DNA from: Candidatus Omnitrophota bacterium
Lineage (GTDB): Bacteria > Omnitrophota > Gorgyraeia > 1-14-0-20-64-10
DNA length: 44,019 bases
NCBI GenBank assembly: GCA_023248095.1
Contig: JAHFFF010000001.1
Location: forward strand, 1-44,019
Reading direction: 5' to 3'
The number at the start of each line of letters is the position of its first letter. Within the stretch, counting starts at the first letter, position 1. Positions 32,029 to 41,092 of the stretch are shown in pieces. A model generated the notes under the pieces. That model saw only the letters and a list, made by a program, of their open reading frames with translations. It ran no database searches and had not been told where the DNA came from. A program made the translations under genes and the position numbers.

Positions 32029-32657
32029 CGCTGCGCTCCTTGTGCCTCTGTTGTCATCTCCCACTTGTTGGCCCGCAGCATGAGCCGCGGATCGCATACC
32101 AGGGCATGCCAGACCACTGCCTGAAAGGCTTCTGTGTGGGGCGTCACATGATCGGCATTGGCCGTCGGGATCACCAACACCAGATCCCCCGCCCTCTTGG
32201 TGTAACCTCCGTCTCGACCTACGATCCCCAGCACGTCCGCTCCCCTGCGCTTAGCCTCGTCCACCGCCGCGATGAGATTGACGCTGATATTCTTCTCGCG
32301 ATCCCCGCCCCCCACGGACATGACCAGCACGACGTCCCGCCGGGAAAGCCGGCTGACCTTGAGCCACTCAGCGAAGACCGTCTCCCAACCCTCATCGTTG
32401 ATCCGGGCCGTTAACTCCGCGACGTTGTCCACAGGCGTATAGGCTTCCAAACCGTTGAGTTTCCGGAAATCGTTCACCGCATGACTGCAATTGCCCGCAC
32501 TGCCTCCGACACCCAGCAGGAAGAGTCGCCCCCCCTCCTCCCGAAGGCGGGCCAAGCGCTCGACCATCCGATCGAGTGTTTCCAGATCGATGGAGGCCGC
32601 GATCTGCGCCGCCTCCCGAAAATAGGCACCCAGCAACTCTTTGTAGGATCCTTTCAT
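32025..32657 (-). CDS. SIS-domain phosphosugar isomerase (GmhA-like)
   Basis: The 210-residue protein has one SIS domain close to D-sedoheptulose-7-phosphate isomerase: LFLLGVGGSAGNCSHAVNDF (about residues 45-64), VMSVGGGDREKN (about 113-124), GIVGRDGGYT and the helix THTEAFQAVV-like TPHTEAFQAVVWH (about 171-183). It would convert a ketose phosphate to an aldose phosphate in the cytoplasm. Translation is coupled to the transaldolase gene below, which fits a two-step sugar-phosphate route. ATG 32657 has AGGAAG 5 nt upstream. Confidence 0.88.
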   Translation of the reverse strand: MKGSYKELLGAYFREAAQIAASIDLETLDRMVERLARLREEGGRLFLLGVGGSAGNCSHAVNDFRKLNGLEAYTPVDNVAELTARINDEGWETVFAEWLKVSRLSRRDVVLVMSVGGGDREKNISVNLIAAVDEAKRRGADVLGIVGRDGGYTKRAGDLVLVIPTANADHVTPHTEAFQAVVWHALVCDPRLMLRANKWEMTTEAQGAQR

Positions 32658-33625
32658 TCCAGCTTCCTCGCCACCATCCGGGCAAAGGAACTCAAACCCC
32701 ACTGCTGCAGGAACGACTGAAAGGCAGCCCGTGCCTCCGGATCGGAGGCCATCAGCTGCCTCTCGAAGGGAGAGAGCCCCAGCCCAGGCTCCAAGCGGCA
32801 GTGTTCCTCTACAATTTGCACGTCCAGCACACCGGGAGTACTGACTTCAACCAATGCAAGACCAAAACGTTCTAAGAATAACTTCATCCCCTGCAGGGTG
32901 AAGCAGTTGGCCCGGTCCGGCGGGTATAGATACCGATTGCGCAAACCCAGTAACGCCAGGTCGAAACCAGAGCAGACCAACCCTGTCACAAAAAGGAGCC
33001 CCTCTTTGCACAGCCATCGGGTCACCTCCGCAAGGAGACGTTCCGGGTCATCCACGCGGTCCAGCGATTCCAACATCACCGCCGCCTGCACGCTCCCAGC
33101 TGCATGAGGGTCTCCCCTGCCATGCGCCAATTCCATCTCCTCCACGGTCAGCACCTCCGAGAAGGAGGAACTCTCTCTCAGGAAGGGAGACAATTCGCTT
33201 GGCGGGGTGACCACTTCCAGGAGGCGCGGCCGATTGAGATCCTGCAGCCGGAGCGTCTCTTGAATCCATTCTAGCTTGGGTCGATAGACATTTTCAACCC
33301 GCGAATGCACCAAACCTTGATGGAACGCCTCGGGCGATCGGCGGTACTGTCCCAGCCCCCGCAGGAGCCCCTCCCATTCCTTCGATTCCGGGAGCACGGT
33401 AAGGAAAAGGGATCCCGTTTGACAGCAGCGAGAATATTCCAGCCCATCCACCTGGCCTGCGATCTCCATCTCTGCCCCGGTGATGGGGGAGCGTTCCCGC
33501 CGGTGCGTCTTTCCCTGGCAGAGGCGGCGGGTCGCCTCCAGACACCGCTTCCGGTAGGGGGCGAGCCTCTCCAGCGGCTTGACGGAAGACAGGGGGAATG
33601 TGGTCTGTGTCTGTATCGATCTCAT
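32654..33625 (-). CDS. Methyltransferase-like protein with degenerate SAM site
   Basis: The 323-residue protein has the outline of a class I methyltransferase: a motif-I-like strand RLLEVVTPPSEL (about residues 136-147), LESLDRVDDPERLLAEV (about 183-199), then LFVTGLVCSGFDLALLGL and CFTLQGMKLFLERFG. In the motif I position the usual GxGxG is absent (VVTPPSE). It may not bind SAM, or may bind another ligand. The N-terminal 60 residues are basic. ATG 33625 makes an ATGA overlap with the oxidoreductase gene. Assignment is tentative. Confidence 0.6.
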   Translation of the reverse strand: MRSIQTQTTFPLSSVKPLERLAPYRKRCLEATRRLCQGKTHRRERSPITGAEMEIAGQVDGLEYSRCCQTGSLFLTVLPESKEWEGLLRGLGQYRRSPEAFHQGLVHSRVENVYRPKLEWIQETLRLQDLNRPRLLEVVTPPSELSPFLRESSSFSEVLTVEEMELAHGRGDPHAAGSVQAAVMLESLDRVDDPERLLAEVTRWLCKEGLLFVTGLVCSGFDLALLGLRNRYLYPPDRANCFTLQGMKLFLERFGLALVEVSTPGVLDVQIVEEHCRLEPGLGLSPFERQLMASDPEARAAFQSFLQQWGLSSFARMVARKLE

Positions 33626-34644
33626 CCGTTTGACTCCCGAGTGACAGGCTGTCTCTCCATGGCGTATACGTCGCGGATGAGTTCCATCACCCGGCCTGCC
33701 TCTTCCAAGGTTCCGTGCGTTCCGGGTCTGCCTTCCTGCGCCGCCTGCAGGAACTCCTGTACCTCCTTGTCCCACGAGTCATCACGGTCGAAGTGGATGA
33801 TCTCCTCCCGCGGATTGCCCAACGCCATCGCCTCATCCTCAAACTGTCTTCGCCCAACCACCAGCTGTTCCCTGCCGTAACTCCCGCTCTGCGAGAGCAG
33901 CCCGGTGGCGATCAGATAACCGTCACGGCAGCCGATCTCCATTCGGAAGGTGTGCTTCCACAGCGTAGCCGATGAGTGAAGGAAGGCGGGCACCCCCCCC
34001 TCTTTGGATCTCAGGAGCACGAAGGCATTATCCTCCACCCCGCAGTTCCAGAAGGAATCGGTCAACAGCGCATCCACCACCTCCAAGGGACCCAGGAAGA
34101 GGCAAAGCAGATCCAGCATGTGGATTCCCTGGTCCAAGAGAATTCCTCCGCCGGAGATTTCCACCTTGTTACGCCAGCTTTGCCGATATTGCAGTCCTCC
34201 CGATTTCCCGTAGGTTCCCTTGACGTAGAGGATCTCTCCTAAGCCACCCCTGCCGAGCATTGCCTTTGCTGCTTGTATGGAGGGATGCAAGCGGTGGTTG
34301 AAACCGAATACCATCAGATGCCTGGGTCGCGCCTGAGCTGCCTCCCGAATCTGGAGGAACTCCTCCCAGTTGCGGCCGGGGGGCTTCTCGCAAAAGACAT
34401 TCCCGCACCTCTCTAGGCCAAGAACCGCCAATTGGGCCGTCACATGGTTCGGGGTGCAGACAAAAACGGCGTTTACCTCGGACCACGGAATCCTGCCCTC
34501 ATCGGGCAACCGCTCTCCCTCAACACCTGCTCCGTCAGGGAGAGCAGGATCGACGATCCAGATCTTCCGGACCTGCGGTTGCTGCCGGAGAACCCGGGCT
34601 CGGATCTTTCCCATGTACCCATAGCCGAAAATCAGGCAGTTCAT
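33622..34644 (-). CDS. Gfo/Idh/MocA-family oxidoreductase
   Basis: The 340-residue protein begins CLIFGYGYMGKIRARV, the NAD(P) loop of the family. It has VFVCTPNHVTA (about residues 60-70), the conserved FCEKPPGRN (about 83-91), and the C-terminal domain with GGILLDQGIHMLDLLCLFLG (about 167-186), which holds the family's DxGxHxxD signature. These enzymes oxidise or reduce sugars, often at C3. Coupled by ATGA overlaps on both sides. Confidence 0.9.
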   Translation of the reverse strand: MNCLIFGYGYMGKIRARVLRQQPQVRKIWIVDPALPDGAGVEGERLPDEGRIPWSEVNAVFVCTPNHVTAQLAVLGLERCGNVFCEKPPGRNWEEFLQIREAAQARPRHLMVFGFNHRLHPSIQAAKAMLGRGGLGEILYVKGTYGKSGGLQYRQSWRNKVEISGGGILLDQGIHMLDLLCLFLGPLEVVDALLTDSFWNCGVEDNAFVLLRSKEGGVPAFLHSSATLWKHTFRMEIGCRDGYLIATGLLSQSGSYGREQLVVGRRQFEDEAMALGNPREEIIHFDRDDSWDKEVQEFLQAAQEGRPGTHGTLEEAGRVMELIRDVYAMERQPVTRESNG

Positions 34645-36194
34645 GCGACGGCCTCCACCTGAGAGGGGCGGATCCAGCGGATCAGCCCCTCGATCGAAAG
34701 GTCATCGACAGGGACCGCGTACTCTCTCACGTAACGGGTTGCCTCCTGCCACTGCCGCTCCCCCTCGGCTCCGATCTCTGAAAACCTTTGCAGGGCAGCC
34801 ACGAACTCCTCCGCACCGTCAACCCTCTCCCTCCAATCCTGCAGCTCGAAGAGCGGGTCGATCTCGCCCCACTCGCGATTCTCCAGGTAGATCGGTTTTA
34901 ATCCTGACAAAATCGCGTAAAGGACAGCGGAAGAACCCCGGTACAGGACTACAGAGGAGCAGGCCATATCCTCGGCGATCGAGCGGTTCTTCGAGAGCTC
35001 CACATTGGGAAGTCGCAGGGGGTCGCGGGCCAGGAGGCCCCGCACCTTATCAAAGGGCAGGACCGGATGACAGCGAAGGATGAATCGGTGATTCGGCAAC
35101 CGCTCAGCCGCTGCGGCGGCGGCTTCGAACAAAAGGACCGCCTCCTCCGCATGCCCTTCCGGCAGAACCAATACCTGACGACTTTGGGGTCGCGGGGCCG
35201 ATGAAACTGTCGCGGGATGATAGCGGAAGCTGCCGAAAACCTGCAGATCGCTTCCAAGATGACTCGGTTCCATGAGCCGGCGGGTATGCGGTCCCAAGCA
35301 GAGGACCCCATGCGGGTGTAGGGAGATCCCTCCCTCCGTCCCTTGTCGTGTCAGGGCAAGGTTGTGCGGCTGCAGAACCGTATGCTGGTAACCCAGAATC
35401 GCGCAACGGGCATCTGAGGACTCGATCCCACGCCAAAGGCACTGCTCCCAGCCGTGCCCCTCGTACAAACTGAGGAATGCACGTGGTCGGAACCGGCGGA
35501 CGGCCTCCCGCCCGATCCAATAGTAGATGCCAACCGGAAGGATCCGGTGAGAGAGACACTCACGGGAAGCCTCTCGTGCGACAGCGCGGATCTCCTCATC
35601 CCGACTCTTCCGGGCCAGGCGCCTTAAACGCAGGGCCGAGCGAAGTTGATTCCACCACATCGCCAGAGGGGCATTCAAAGGAGCAAGAATCAACTCAGGC
35701 AGATAGGCGCAATCGCCGGGTTGAGGGAGAGCCCGGAATCTCCAATTTCGTCCACGGGAATCTCCCCAGATCAGCAGGGTGCGCACGCCTCGCTCTCCAA
35801 GCCTTCTCAGCAGATCTCCAAAGTAAAAGTCGTTGAACTGGTGGGACGGTGGCGGATCGAAACACCATGTTTTTCCAATGAGTTCGTATGTGATTCCTTC
35901 CCATGCACGGGTCTGCCTATACCAACGAAGACGCAGCCATCCCAGCCTAGCGGTGAAGAGAAGGGCGTAGAGCCCCGTCGCGATGGCACCGCCAGCCAGA
36001 CCCAGGATGGTCAGAGGGCTGTGCTCCTGCCTACCGACAGTCTGTAACAACCGCTTCTGGGTGGGGTGGGTGGGGTGCTTGAAGTTCATCCAAGGAATGG
36101 CCCAGACCGATGGGGAGGGACAATGGTCCCGTACGGCCGCAGCGGCCTTCGCCAACTGCTCCAGATGAGAGAGAAAATCTCCCTGGCCCCTCAT
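34641..36194 (-). CDS. Large GT-B-like surface-polysaccharide protein
   Basis: The 517-residue protein has a hydrophobic segment near residues 60-85 (LTILGLAGGAIATGLYALLF), then a two-domain GT-B-like region. Landmarks are LLIWGDSRGRNWRF (about 140-153), RAFLSLYEGHGWEQCLW (about 239-255), CAILGYQHTVLQPHN (about 263-277), VLVLPEGHAEEAV (about 345-357) and VVLYRGSSAVLYAILSGLKP (about 425-444). The last is like the donor-site end of polysaccharide biosynthesis glycosyl- or glycerophosphotransferases. It resembles the protein at 42030-44019 in its C-terminal layout. Substrate unknown. ATG 36194 makes an ATGA overlap with the GT2 gene. Confidence 0.7.
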   Translation of the reverse strand: MRGQGDFLSHLEQLAKAAAAVRDHCPSPSVWAIPWMNFKHPTHPTQKRLLQTVGRQEHSPLTILGLAGGAIATGLYALLFTARLGWLRLRWYRQTRAWEGITYELIGKTWCFDPPPSHQFNDFYFGDLLRRLGERGVRTLLIWGDSRGRNWRFRALPQPGDCAYLPELILAPLNAPLAMWWNQLRSALRLRRLARKSRDEEIRAVAREASRECLSHRILPVGIYYWIGREAVRRFRPRAFLSLYEGHGWEQCLWRGIESSDARCAILGYQHTVLQPHNLALTRQGTEGGISLHPHGVLCLGPHTRRLMEPSHLGSDLQVFGSFRYHPATVSSAPRPQSRQVLVLPEGHAEEAVLLFEAAAAAAERLPNHRFILRCHPVLPFDKVRGLLARDPLRLPNVELSKNRSIAEDMACSSVVLYRGSSAVLYAILSGLKPIYLENREWGEIDPLFELQDWRERVDGAEEFVAALQRFSEIGAEGERQWQEATRYVREYAVPVDDLSIEGLIRWIRPSQVEAVA

Positions 36195-37117
36195 TTTCCG
36201 CTGCTCCAAAAATTGCCCCGCAGGTGGGTGACCCATTGCTGAGGTAGGATGGCCCCGACCAGGCTACGGGCGCAGGTCTCGGGAGCAATACCCAACGCCT
36301 GAAGCCGGTCAGCCCATGCCTTTCGGATATGGCCGGCCCGGTCAGAACAACCCGCGCGGAAAAGATGGGAATAGGCTAGGCTGCGGCGCAGGATCGTTCT
36401 CTCCATCGGGGGATATCCCCTGGAGGCTAGGTGGCGCTGAAAGATCTGGATGTACTCATTCGCCGCACCCAACGAAAAGGAATCCTGTTGTTCGTGACGC
36501 CGGATTCCCAAGAGGGGTTCCTGAAGGTTTGTCGCCCGGTAGCGGGGAAAAAGCCGAATGAACAATTCCCGATCCGCTGCGTACCGGTATCGCTCATCGT
36601 ATCCGCCCACAGCCAGAAGGGCCTCCCGACTTACCAGGATAGAACCATGAATCATCCCAGACCCGTGAAGCGCCGCCTGCCAGATCTCCTCGTGCCGTGC
36701 AGGTCGAAACCGGACCGCCTCTCGGCGCTGCGGATCCTCTCGGAATTCCCAGGCTGCTGTCCCGACGCAGCGAACGTCCGGTTGCCGCTTCAAACACTCG
36801 ATCTGCACTTCCAGCCGGCGCGAGTCCGAGAAATCATCGGCATCCATCCGCGCGATCCAAGGGCTGGCGCTCTGCCTGAGGCCGGTGTTGAGGGCGGCCG
36901 TCTGGCCCACGTTCTTATCCAAGCTCACCAGTTCGATTCGCTCGTCTCGATAGGAGCGGATCACGTCGAGGGTTCCGTCCGTGGAGGCGTCATCGATGAT
37001 CCGGAACAGAAAATCGCCGTACGTTTGACTCAGGATGCTCTCGATGGCGGTTCGGATGAACCGATCGCCGTTGTGAACAGCCATCAGAACTGTCACCCAG
37101 GGAACTCGGCCGCTCAT
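36191..37117 (-). CDS. Family 2 glycosyltransferase
   Basis: The 308-residue protein is a GT-A family 2 enzyme: VTVLMAVHNGDRFI (about residues 8-21), IIDDASTDGT (about 40-49), VGQTAALNTGL, WIARMDADDFSDSRRLE (about 88-104, metal-binding DADD) and GGYDERYRYAADRELFIRL (about 173-191). It transfers a sugar from a nucleotide donor. ATG 37117 makes an ATGA overlap with the reductase gene. Confidence 0.92.
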   Translation of the reverse strand: MSGRVPWVTVLMAVHNGDRFIRTAIESILSQTYGDFLFRIIDDASTDGTLDVIRSYRDERIELVSLDKNVGQTAALNTGLRQSASPWIARMDADDFSDSRRLEVQIECLKRQPDVRCVGTAAWEFREDPQRREAVRFRPARHEEIWQAALHGSGMIHGSILVSREALLAVGGYDERYRYAADRELFIRLFPRYRATNLQEPLLGIRRHEQQDSFSLGAANEYIQIFQRHLASRGYPPMERTILRRSLAYSHLFRAGCSDRAGHIRKAWADRLQALGIAPETCARSLVGAILPQQWVTHLRGNFWSSGK

Positions 37118-38034
37118 ACCGAATGCTCCGCACACGCCCGCAGGCGCTCTTGCAACGGCCTTTCCCGGTCATCCAGAAAGCGGCGAAGTCCCTCGGCGCA
37201 TCCGGGCACGCCCCCTCCGGTCAGGGCGCAGAATCGCCTACTGCTCAGAGACATATCCTGCGGACGATCGGCCGGAAGATGTGCCTCCCTCAGCAATCCC
37301 CTGCGAACTTGGCCGGTAGGAAATCCAGCCAGCCGGGCCAGCGTCAGTCCGAAATCGCACTTGGAAACACGTTCCGCCCCGCAGAGATGGTAGATCCCCC
37401 GCCCTCCGGCCTGAATGAGAAGCGCCAGCCGCTCAACAAAATCGGCCACGTACAGGGGGCTGAAATAAAAATCCTCAAACAGCGTCACCGGCTGCTGCTC
37501 CTTGAGGGCCTGATAGAGCCACTCTCCGGCGGTCTTCTTTCGTCCGGAGGACCATCCGTAAAAGTTGGTGCGGACGATCAGGTGGTTCCGCACTGTCGCC
37601 TGAACTTCCCGCTCTCCCCGGAGTTTTGAACTGCCGTAAACGGTTTTCGGACTGGGGGTCTCCGTTTCCTCCACGAGGGGACGATCCCCGCGGAAGAGGC
37701 CGTCCGTGGAGAGGTACACAAAGAGGCCATCGGGGGGAAGCGCTTGCGCGAGCCTCCTTGTGATCTCCCCATTGCAGAAATAAGCCTTCTCCGGATTTTG
37801 CTCGCAGCCGTCCACACTGGCCATCGCGGCGCAATGGAAGAGCAGATCCGGCCGCACCTCTCGAACCAGCTTCTCACCGAAACCGGAATGGCCCAGATCA
37901 CCCAACAGAAAAGGAAGGGCTTGCGGACCCCACCACGGATGGCGATCCGTGCCGATGACCTCATGTTGTCGAGCGAAGAAGGTTGCCAGATGGGCTCCGA
38001 GAAGCCCTGCCGCGCCGGTGACCAGAACCCTCAT
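37114..38034 (-). CDS. dTDP-4-dehydrorhamnose reductase-like SDR
   Basis: The 306-residue protein is an extended SDR of the RmlD type: MRVLVTGAAGLLGAHLA (1-17), LLFHCAAMASVDGCEQNP (about 64-81), VYLSTDGLFRG (about 106-116), VYGSSKLRGE (about 132-141, YxxxK) and VRTNFYGW. RmlD makes dTDP-L-rhamnose; relatives such as methionine adenosyltransferase subunits and other 4-keto-sugar reductases are possible. No RmlA, B or C is in the window. ATG 38034 makes an ATGA overlap with the ABC transporter gene. Confidence 0.85.
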   Translation of the reverse strand: MRVLVTGAAGLLGAHLATFFARQHEVIGTDRHPWWGPQALPFLLGDLGHSGFGEKLVREVRPDLLFHCAAMASVDGCEQNPEKAYFCNGEITRRLAQALPPDGLFVYLSTDGLFRGDRPLVEETETPSPKTVYGSSKLRGEREVQATVRNHLIVRTNFYGWSSGRKKTAGEWLYQALKEQQPVTLFEDFYFSPLYVADFVERLALLIQAGGRGIYHLCGAERVSKCDFGLTLARLAGFPTGQVRRGLLREAHLPADRPQDMSLSSRRFCALTGGGVPGCAEGLRRFLDDRERPLQERLRACAEHSV

Positions 38035-39803
38035 CGAGCGGCCTCCGCCAGTTGGCTGTATCGGCCTCCTGCCTCCAGCAGTTCGCGGGGAGATCCCGCC
38101 TCCACCACCCGTCCCCCCTCCAAAACGATCACCCGATCCGCGTCCTGCACCGTGGAAAGGCGGTGGGCAATCAGGATAACGGTTCTCCCCTTGGAGACCC
38201 TGCGGATCGCATCCCGCACCTGACGCTCAACCTCCGAGTCGAGATGGCTCGTCGCCTCATCCAGAAGCAGCAGATCGGGATTGTGAAGGACCGCGCGCGC
38301 GATTGCGAGGCGTTGCTGCTGTCCGCCGGAGAGCTTCATTCCCCGTTCTCCAATCACCGTGTTGTATCCCTCGGGCAACTCTTGAATGAACTCATGCGCG
38401 TTCGCCAGCCGGGCTGCGGCCTCAACCGCCTCCTGTGGAAAGCCCTCCCTACCGAAAAGGATGTTCTCGCGCACCGAGGCATGAAAGAGGAATTGGTCCT
38501 GGCTGACAAAACCGATGCGCTTTCTCCAGGCGTTCAATTCCAGATCACGCAACGGGATGTCGTCCACCCAGATCTTTCCTTCGACCGGATCCACCAGGCC
38601 GAGCAGCATCAGCGCCAACGTTGTCTTTCCCCCACCGGAGGGCCCCACGAGCGCGGTCACCCGACCGGCCTCGAACTCCAGATCAAGCCCTTTGAAAAGT
38701 TCCGGTCGGCCGGGATAAGAAAAGTCCACCCCCTTCAGGCGAATCCCCTTTTGTACGGTGGTCAGGACACGAGAACCCGTGACAGGGCTGCGTGTGGGGG
38801 CCTCCAGCGCCTTCTCCACTTGTTCCGCATCGGGCAGGAGAGAGGACAGTTCCATCCGCAGTTGCCCCAGGCTGGTCAGGGAGGGGAGCAGGCGAAGCAG
38901 CCCCATGACAAAAACCCCCATCCGCGGAAGCTGTTCCAGGAGGGTTCCCGATGCGCGTGACTGCGCCACCCCGATGAGAACCACCAACACCCCGATGAAG
39001 GAAAGCTCCAAGAGGACCCTCGGCACACTCAGCCAGATTCCATCTCGGATGTACAGGCGCCGGTAGAGCTCGTTGGGTAGAGCAAATCGCCGGCGCCAAC
39101 TTGCCTCTGTCCCAAAGGCCAGGATTTGCCGGATCCCCCCCAAGAATTCGCTGGTGATCGAAAGCTGATCGGCCGCCGCCTTCATCCTGCCCTGTCCTGT
39201 ATGATACGAAATGCGTGTCGAGACCCAGTGGGTCAGGCGATGGTAAATCAATCCAATCCCCAGAAGGGAGATTGTTTCCAAGGGGAGAACCATCAGCAGC
39301 AGGATGAGGAGCACACTCGCCTTGAGGAATTCCGAGGCAAGCTGGGGAAGCTTCTGGGCCAGCACTCCAACCCGGGTGGCAGCCGTTGAGAGCAGATAAA
39401 TCAGCTGGCCCTGCTTTTGGTCCAGGAAGAAGGGGTACGGGGAATCTGCAAAACGATCCATCAGTCGCTGCTTCAGATCACGCTGAAGGGTCCCGGAGGC
39501 ATACGCGACGCTTCCATCCCTTAGGAGCGTGGCCAGGCAACGAAGAAGGTTGATCCCAAACAAGAGCACCAGCGCGGAAAGCAGGGGACCTCCCCACAAT
39601 CCGGTCGGTACCCATCTGAAGAGAGCCGATAGCGGTCCGCCGAACGAGTTGCCCCCGCCCACGAGGGCATGCAAAAGTGGAAGGAAGGCCGCCACTCCCA
39701 GTCCTTCTAACAAGGAGGCGATCAGCATGGCCGCCAGGATTGCCGCGGCCAGCCAGCGGTAGGGGGTCAGGAGTCGCAGGAGCACCGCCGAATGGGTTCT
39801 CAT
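38031..39803 (-). CDS. ABC exporter/flippase with fused ATPase (MsbA/PglK-like)
   Basis: The 590-residue protein joins six membrane helices (about residues 15-320) to an ATPase domain (about 345-590). The ATPase has Walker A GPSGGGKTT, the Q-loop at FVSQDQFLFH, the signature LSGGQQQRLAIARA, Walker B LLLLDEATSHLD and the H-loop LIAHRLST. All catalytic motifs are intact. Half-size exporters of this type flip lipid-linked oligosaccharides (PglK) or lipid A (MsbA). No Wzx was seen in the window, so this is the best candidate for moving the lipid-linked glycan. ATG 39803 lies 2 nt after the upstream stop. Confidence 0.92.
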   Translation of the reverse strand: MRTHSAVLLRLLTPYRWLAAAILAAMLIASLLEGLGVAAFLPLLHALVGGGNSFGGPLSALFRWVPTGLWGGPLLSALVLLFGINLLRCLATLLRDGSVAYASGTLQRDLKQRLMDRFADSPYPFFLDQKQGQLIYLLSTAATRVGVLAQKLPQLASEFLKASVLLILLLMVLPLETISLLGIGLIYHRLTHWVSTRISYHTGQGRMKAAADQLSITSEFLGGIRQILAFGTEASWRRRFALPNELYRRLYIRDGIWLSVPRVLLELSFIGVLVVLIGVAQSRASGTLLEQLPRMGVFVMGLLRLLPSLTSLGQLRMELSSLLPDAEQVEKALEAPTRSPVTGSRVLTTVQKGIRLKGVDFSYPGRPELFKGLDLEFEAGRVTALVGPSGGGKTTLALMLLGLVDPVEGKIWVDDIPLRDLELNAWRKRIGFVSQDQFLFHASVRENILFGREGFPQEAVEAAARLANAHEFIQELPEGYNTVIGERGMKLSGGQQQRLAIARAVLHNPDLLLLDEATSHLDSEVERQVRDAIRRVSKGRTVILIAHRLSTVQDADRVIVLEGGRVVEAGSPRELLEAGGRYSQLAEAAR

Positions 39804-39805
39804 AG

Positions 39806-41092
39806 CTACAGCCGAAGGAATGACATGAGGTAATAGGCCTCTTGAACGTAAAGGTTCGGTACCCGGAAGAAGGTGATCCGATGCCCGGAATCCAACATGT
39901 TGAAATCCTCAAAACCCAACAGCCATTCCAGCAGCGTATCCTGATCGAGCGTCATTCTCAGATACGGTTCCACCAGATGCGCTGACCTCGGCTGTTCCAG
40001 AACCTCATCCTTTTGAAGATCCAGTTCGAACAAGGAGGACTGCCCCTCCACATCCAGGACAATCCGATACGCGGGAAAAAGCTTGGATTGCTCCTGCCGT
40101 CTCCAAAGCTGGCTGCGGGCATTGCGCACCAACCGGTTCAGCGTAAGGTGCCTACGGTGCGTGGTCAACGATTTCACCGCCGGGGTAGCCGAGAGCTGCT
40201 GGAAATGCCTTTGGAGCTCCTCCCGGTTCCAGACCCGGTACTTTCCTTTGATGATCTCTCCCCGGTCTGCATCCAGCTCCATACCAGGCTGCATTAGGGA
40301 AATCAGGCCTTGGTACTGGCCCCTTTCCCTGTGGTACTCAACGATCTCTTCGAGATTCAACCGGCGGATCTGCTGCCAGTTCACCTGAATGGGGTGAAGG
40401 CCGCGAATGGCATAGCCCCCTGCCACCGGAACAGTGATCTTCGGCCGGAGCAGATCGATTGCTCGTGTGAAGACCGCCGCCTTTCTCTCGAGTACCTTGG
40501 CGATAATCATCTCCTTCTCCGCATCGGAAAAATTCCCGTACATGGCCGGGTAACTCCCCCCTCCCGCGCAGGGGAGAAAGGCCAGATCGATCTTGGGATA
40601 GCGCCCGGCGAACTGCTGGCAGAACGGTTCCTCCGGGGAGTTGTCGTTGCAGTTGATTGCCACGTAGCCATCAAGATCGAAAATGACCGAGCTATCGATC
40701 ACCTCCGCCACCACGTGGTTGAACGTCGCAGCGAACGTTTCCACCCGCAGGCCCGGAGCGATCTCTGTCGGTTGCCCTTCGGGAACCAAGAGAAGTTTTT
40801 GAAAGCCGTGCAGGCGAAGCATCCGTTCCAGGAAGGCGGGTTGTCGAGCCAGCCCGATCACGGGGGTGCTCTTATCGAGGCTTGCCAATGTCTCCGGCTC
40901 ACAGTGGTCGCTGTGGATGTGGGAGATGTAGATGTAGTCCGGCTTCGGAATATCCTTGATCCGAATATCGGTCGGCGGGAATTTCTCCCATCCTCCCGCT
41001 ACAGCCGGAGCCTCCAGCCATGGATCACAGAGGATGTGGATCCCTCCGTGGAAGAGGGAGAAGCAGGCGTTTCCGTAATGCGCGACCCTCAT
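39806..41092 (-). CDS. Metallo-beta-lactamase-fold protein, CMAH/UlaG-like
   Basis: The 428-residue protein has the MBL signature SHIHSDH (57-63) with H58, H60, D62 and H63, and ILCDPWLEAPA near the N-terminus. It resembles the metallo domain of CMP-N-acetylneuraminate hydroxylase-like and UlaG-type proteins. The C-terminal 150 residues form a separate SCP2- or lipid-binding-like region with RIVLDVEGQSS. It contains no Rieske cluster motif, so it is not a full CMAH. Function in glycan making is unknown. ATG 41092 makes an ATGA overlap with the methyltransferase gene. Confidence 0.82.
   Translation of the reverse strand: MRVAHYGNACFSLFHGGIHILCDPWLEAPAVAGGWEKFPPTDIRIKDIPKPDYIYISHIHSDHCEPETLASLDKSTPVIGLARQPAFLERMLRLHGFQKLLLVPEGQPTEIAPGLRVETFAATFNHVVAEVIDSSVIFDLDGYVAINCNDNSPEEPFCQQFAGRYPKIDLAFLPCAGGGSYPAMYGNFSDAEKEMIIAKVLERKAAVFTRAIDLLRPKITVPVAGGYAIRGLHPIQVNWQQIRRLNLEEIVEYHRERGQYQGLISLMQPGMELDADRGEIIKGKYRVWNREELQRHFQQLSATPAVKSLTTHRRHLTLNRLVRNARSQLWRRQEQSKLFPAYRIVLDVEGQSSLFELDLQKDEVLEQPRSAHLVEPYLRMTLDQDTLLEWLLGFEDFNMLDSGHRITFFRVPNLYVQEAYYLMSFLRL

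Noticed and set aside
38052..38960. Plus-strand frame of about 302 codons
   Set aside because: It lies over the ABC ATPase domain, whose Walker motifs are intact on the minus strand; the plus-strand product has no recognisable motif.
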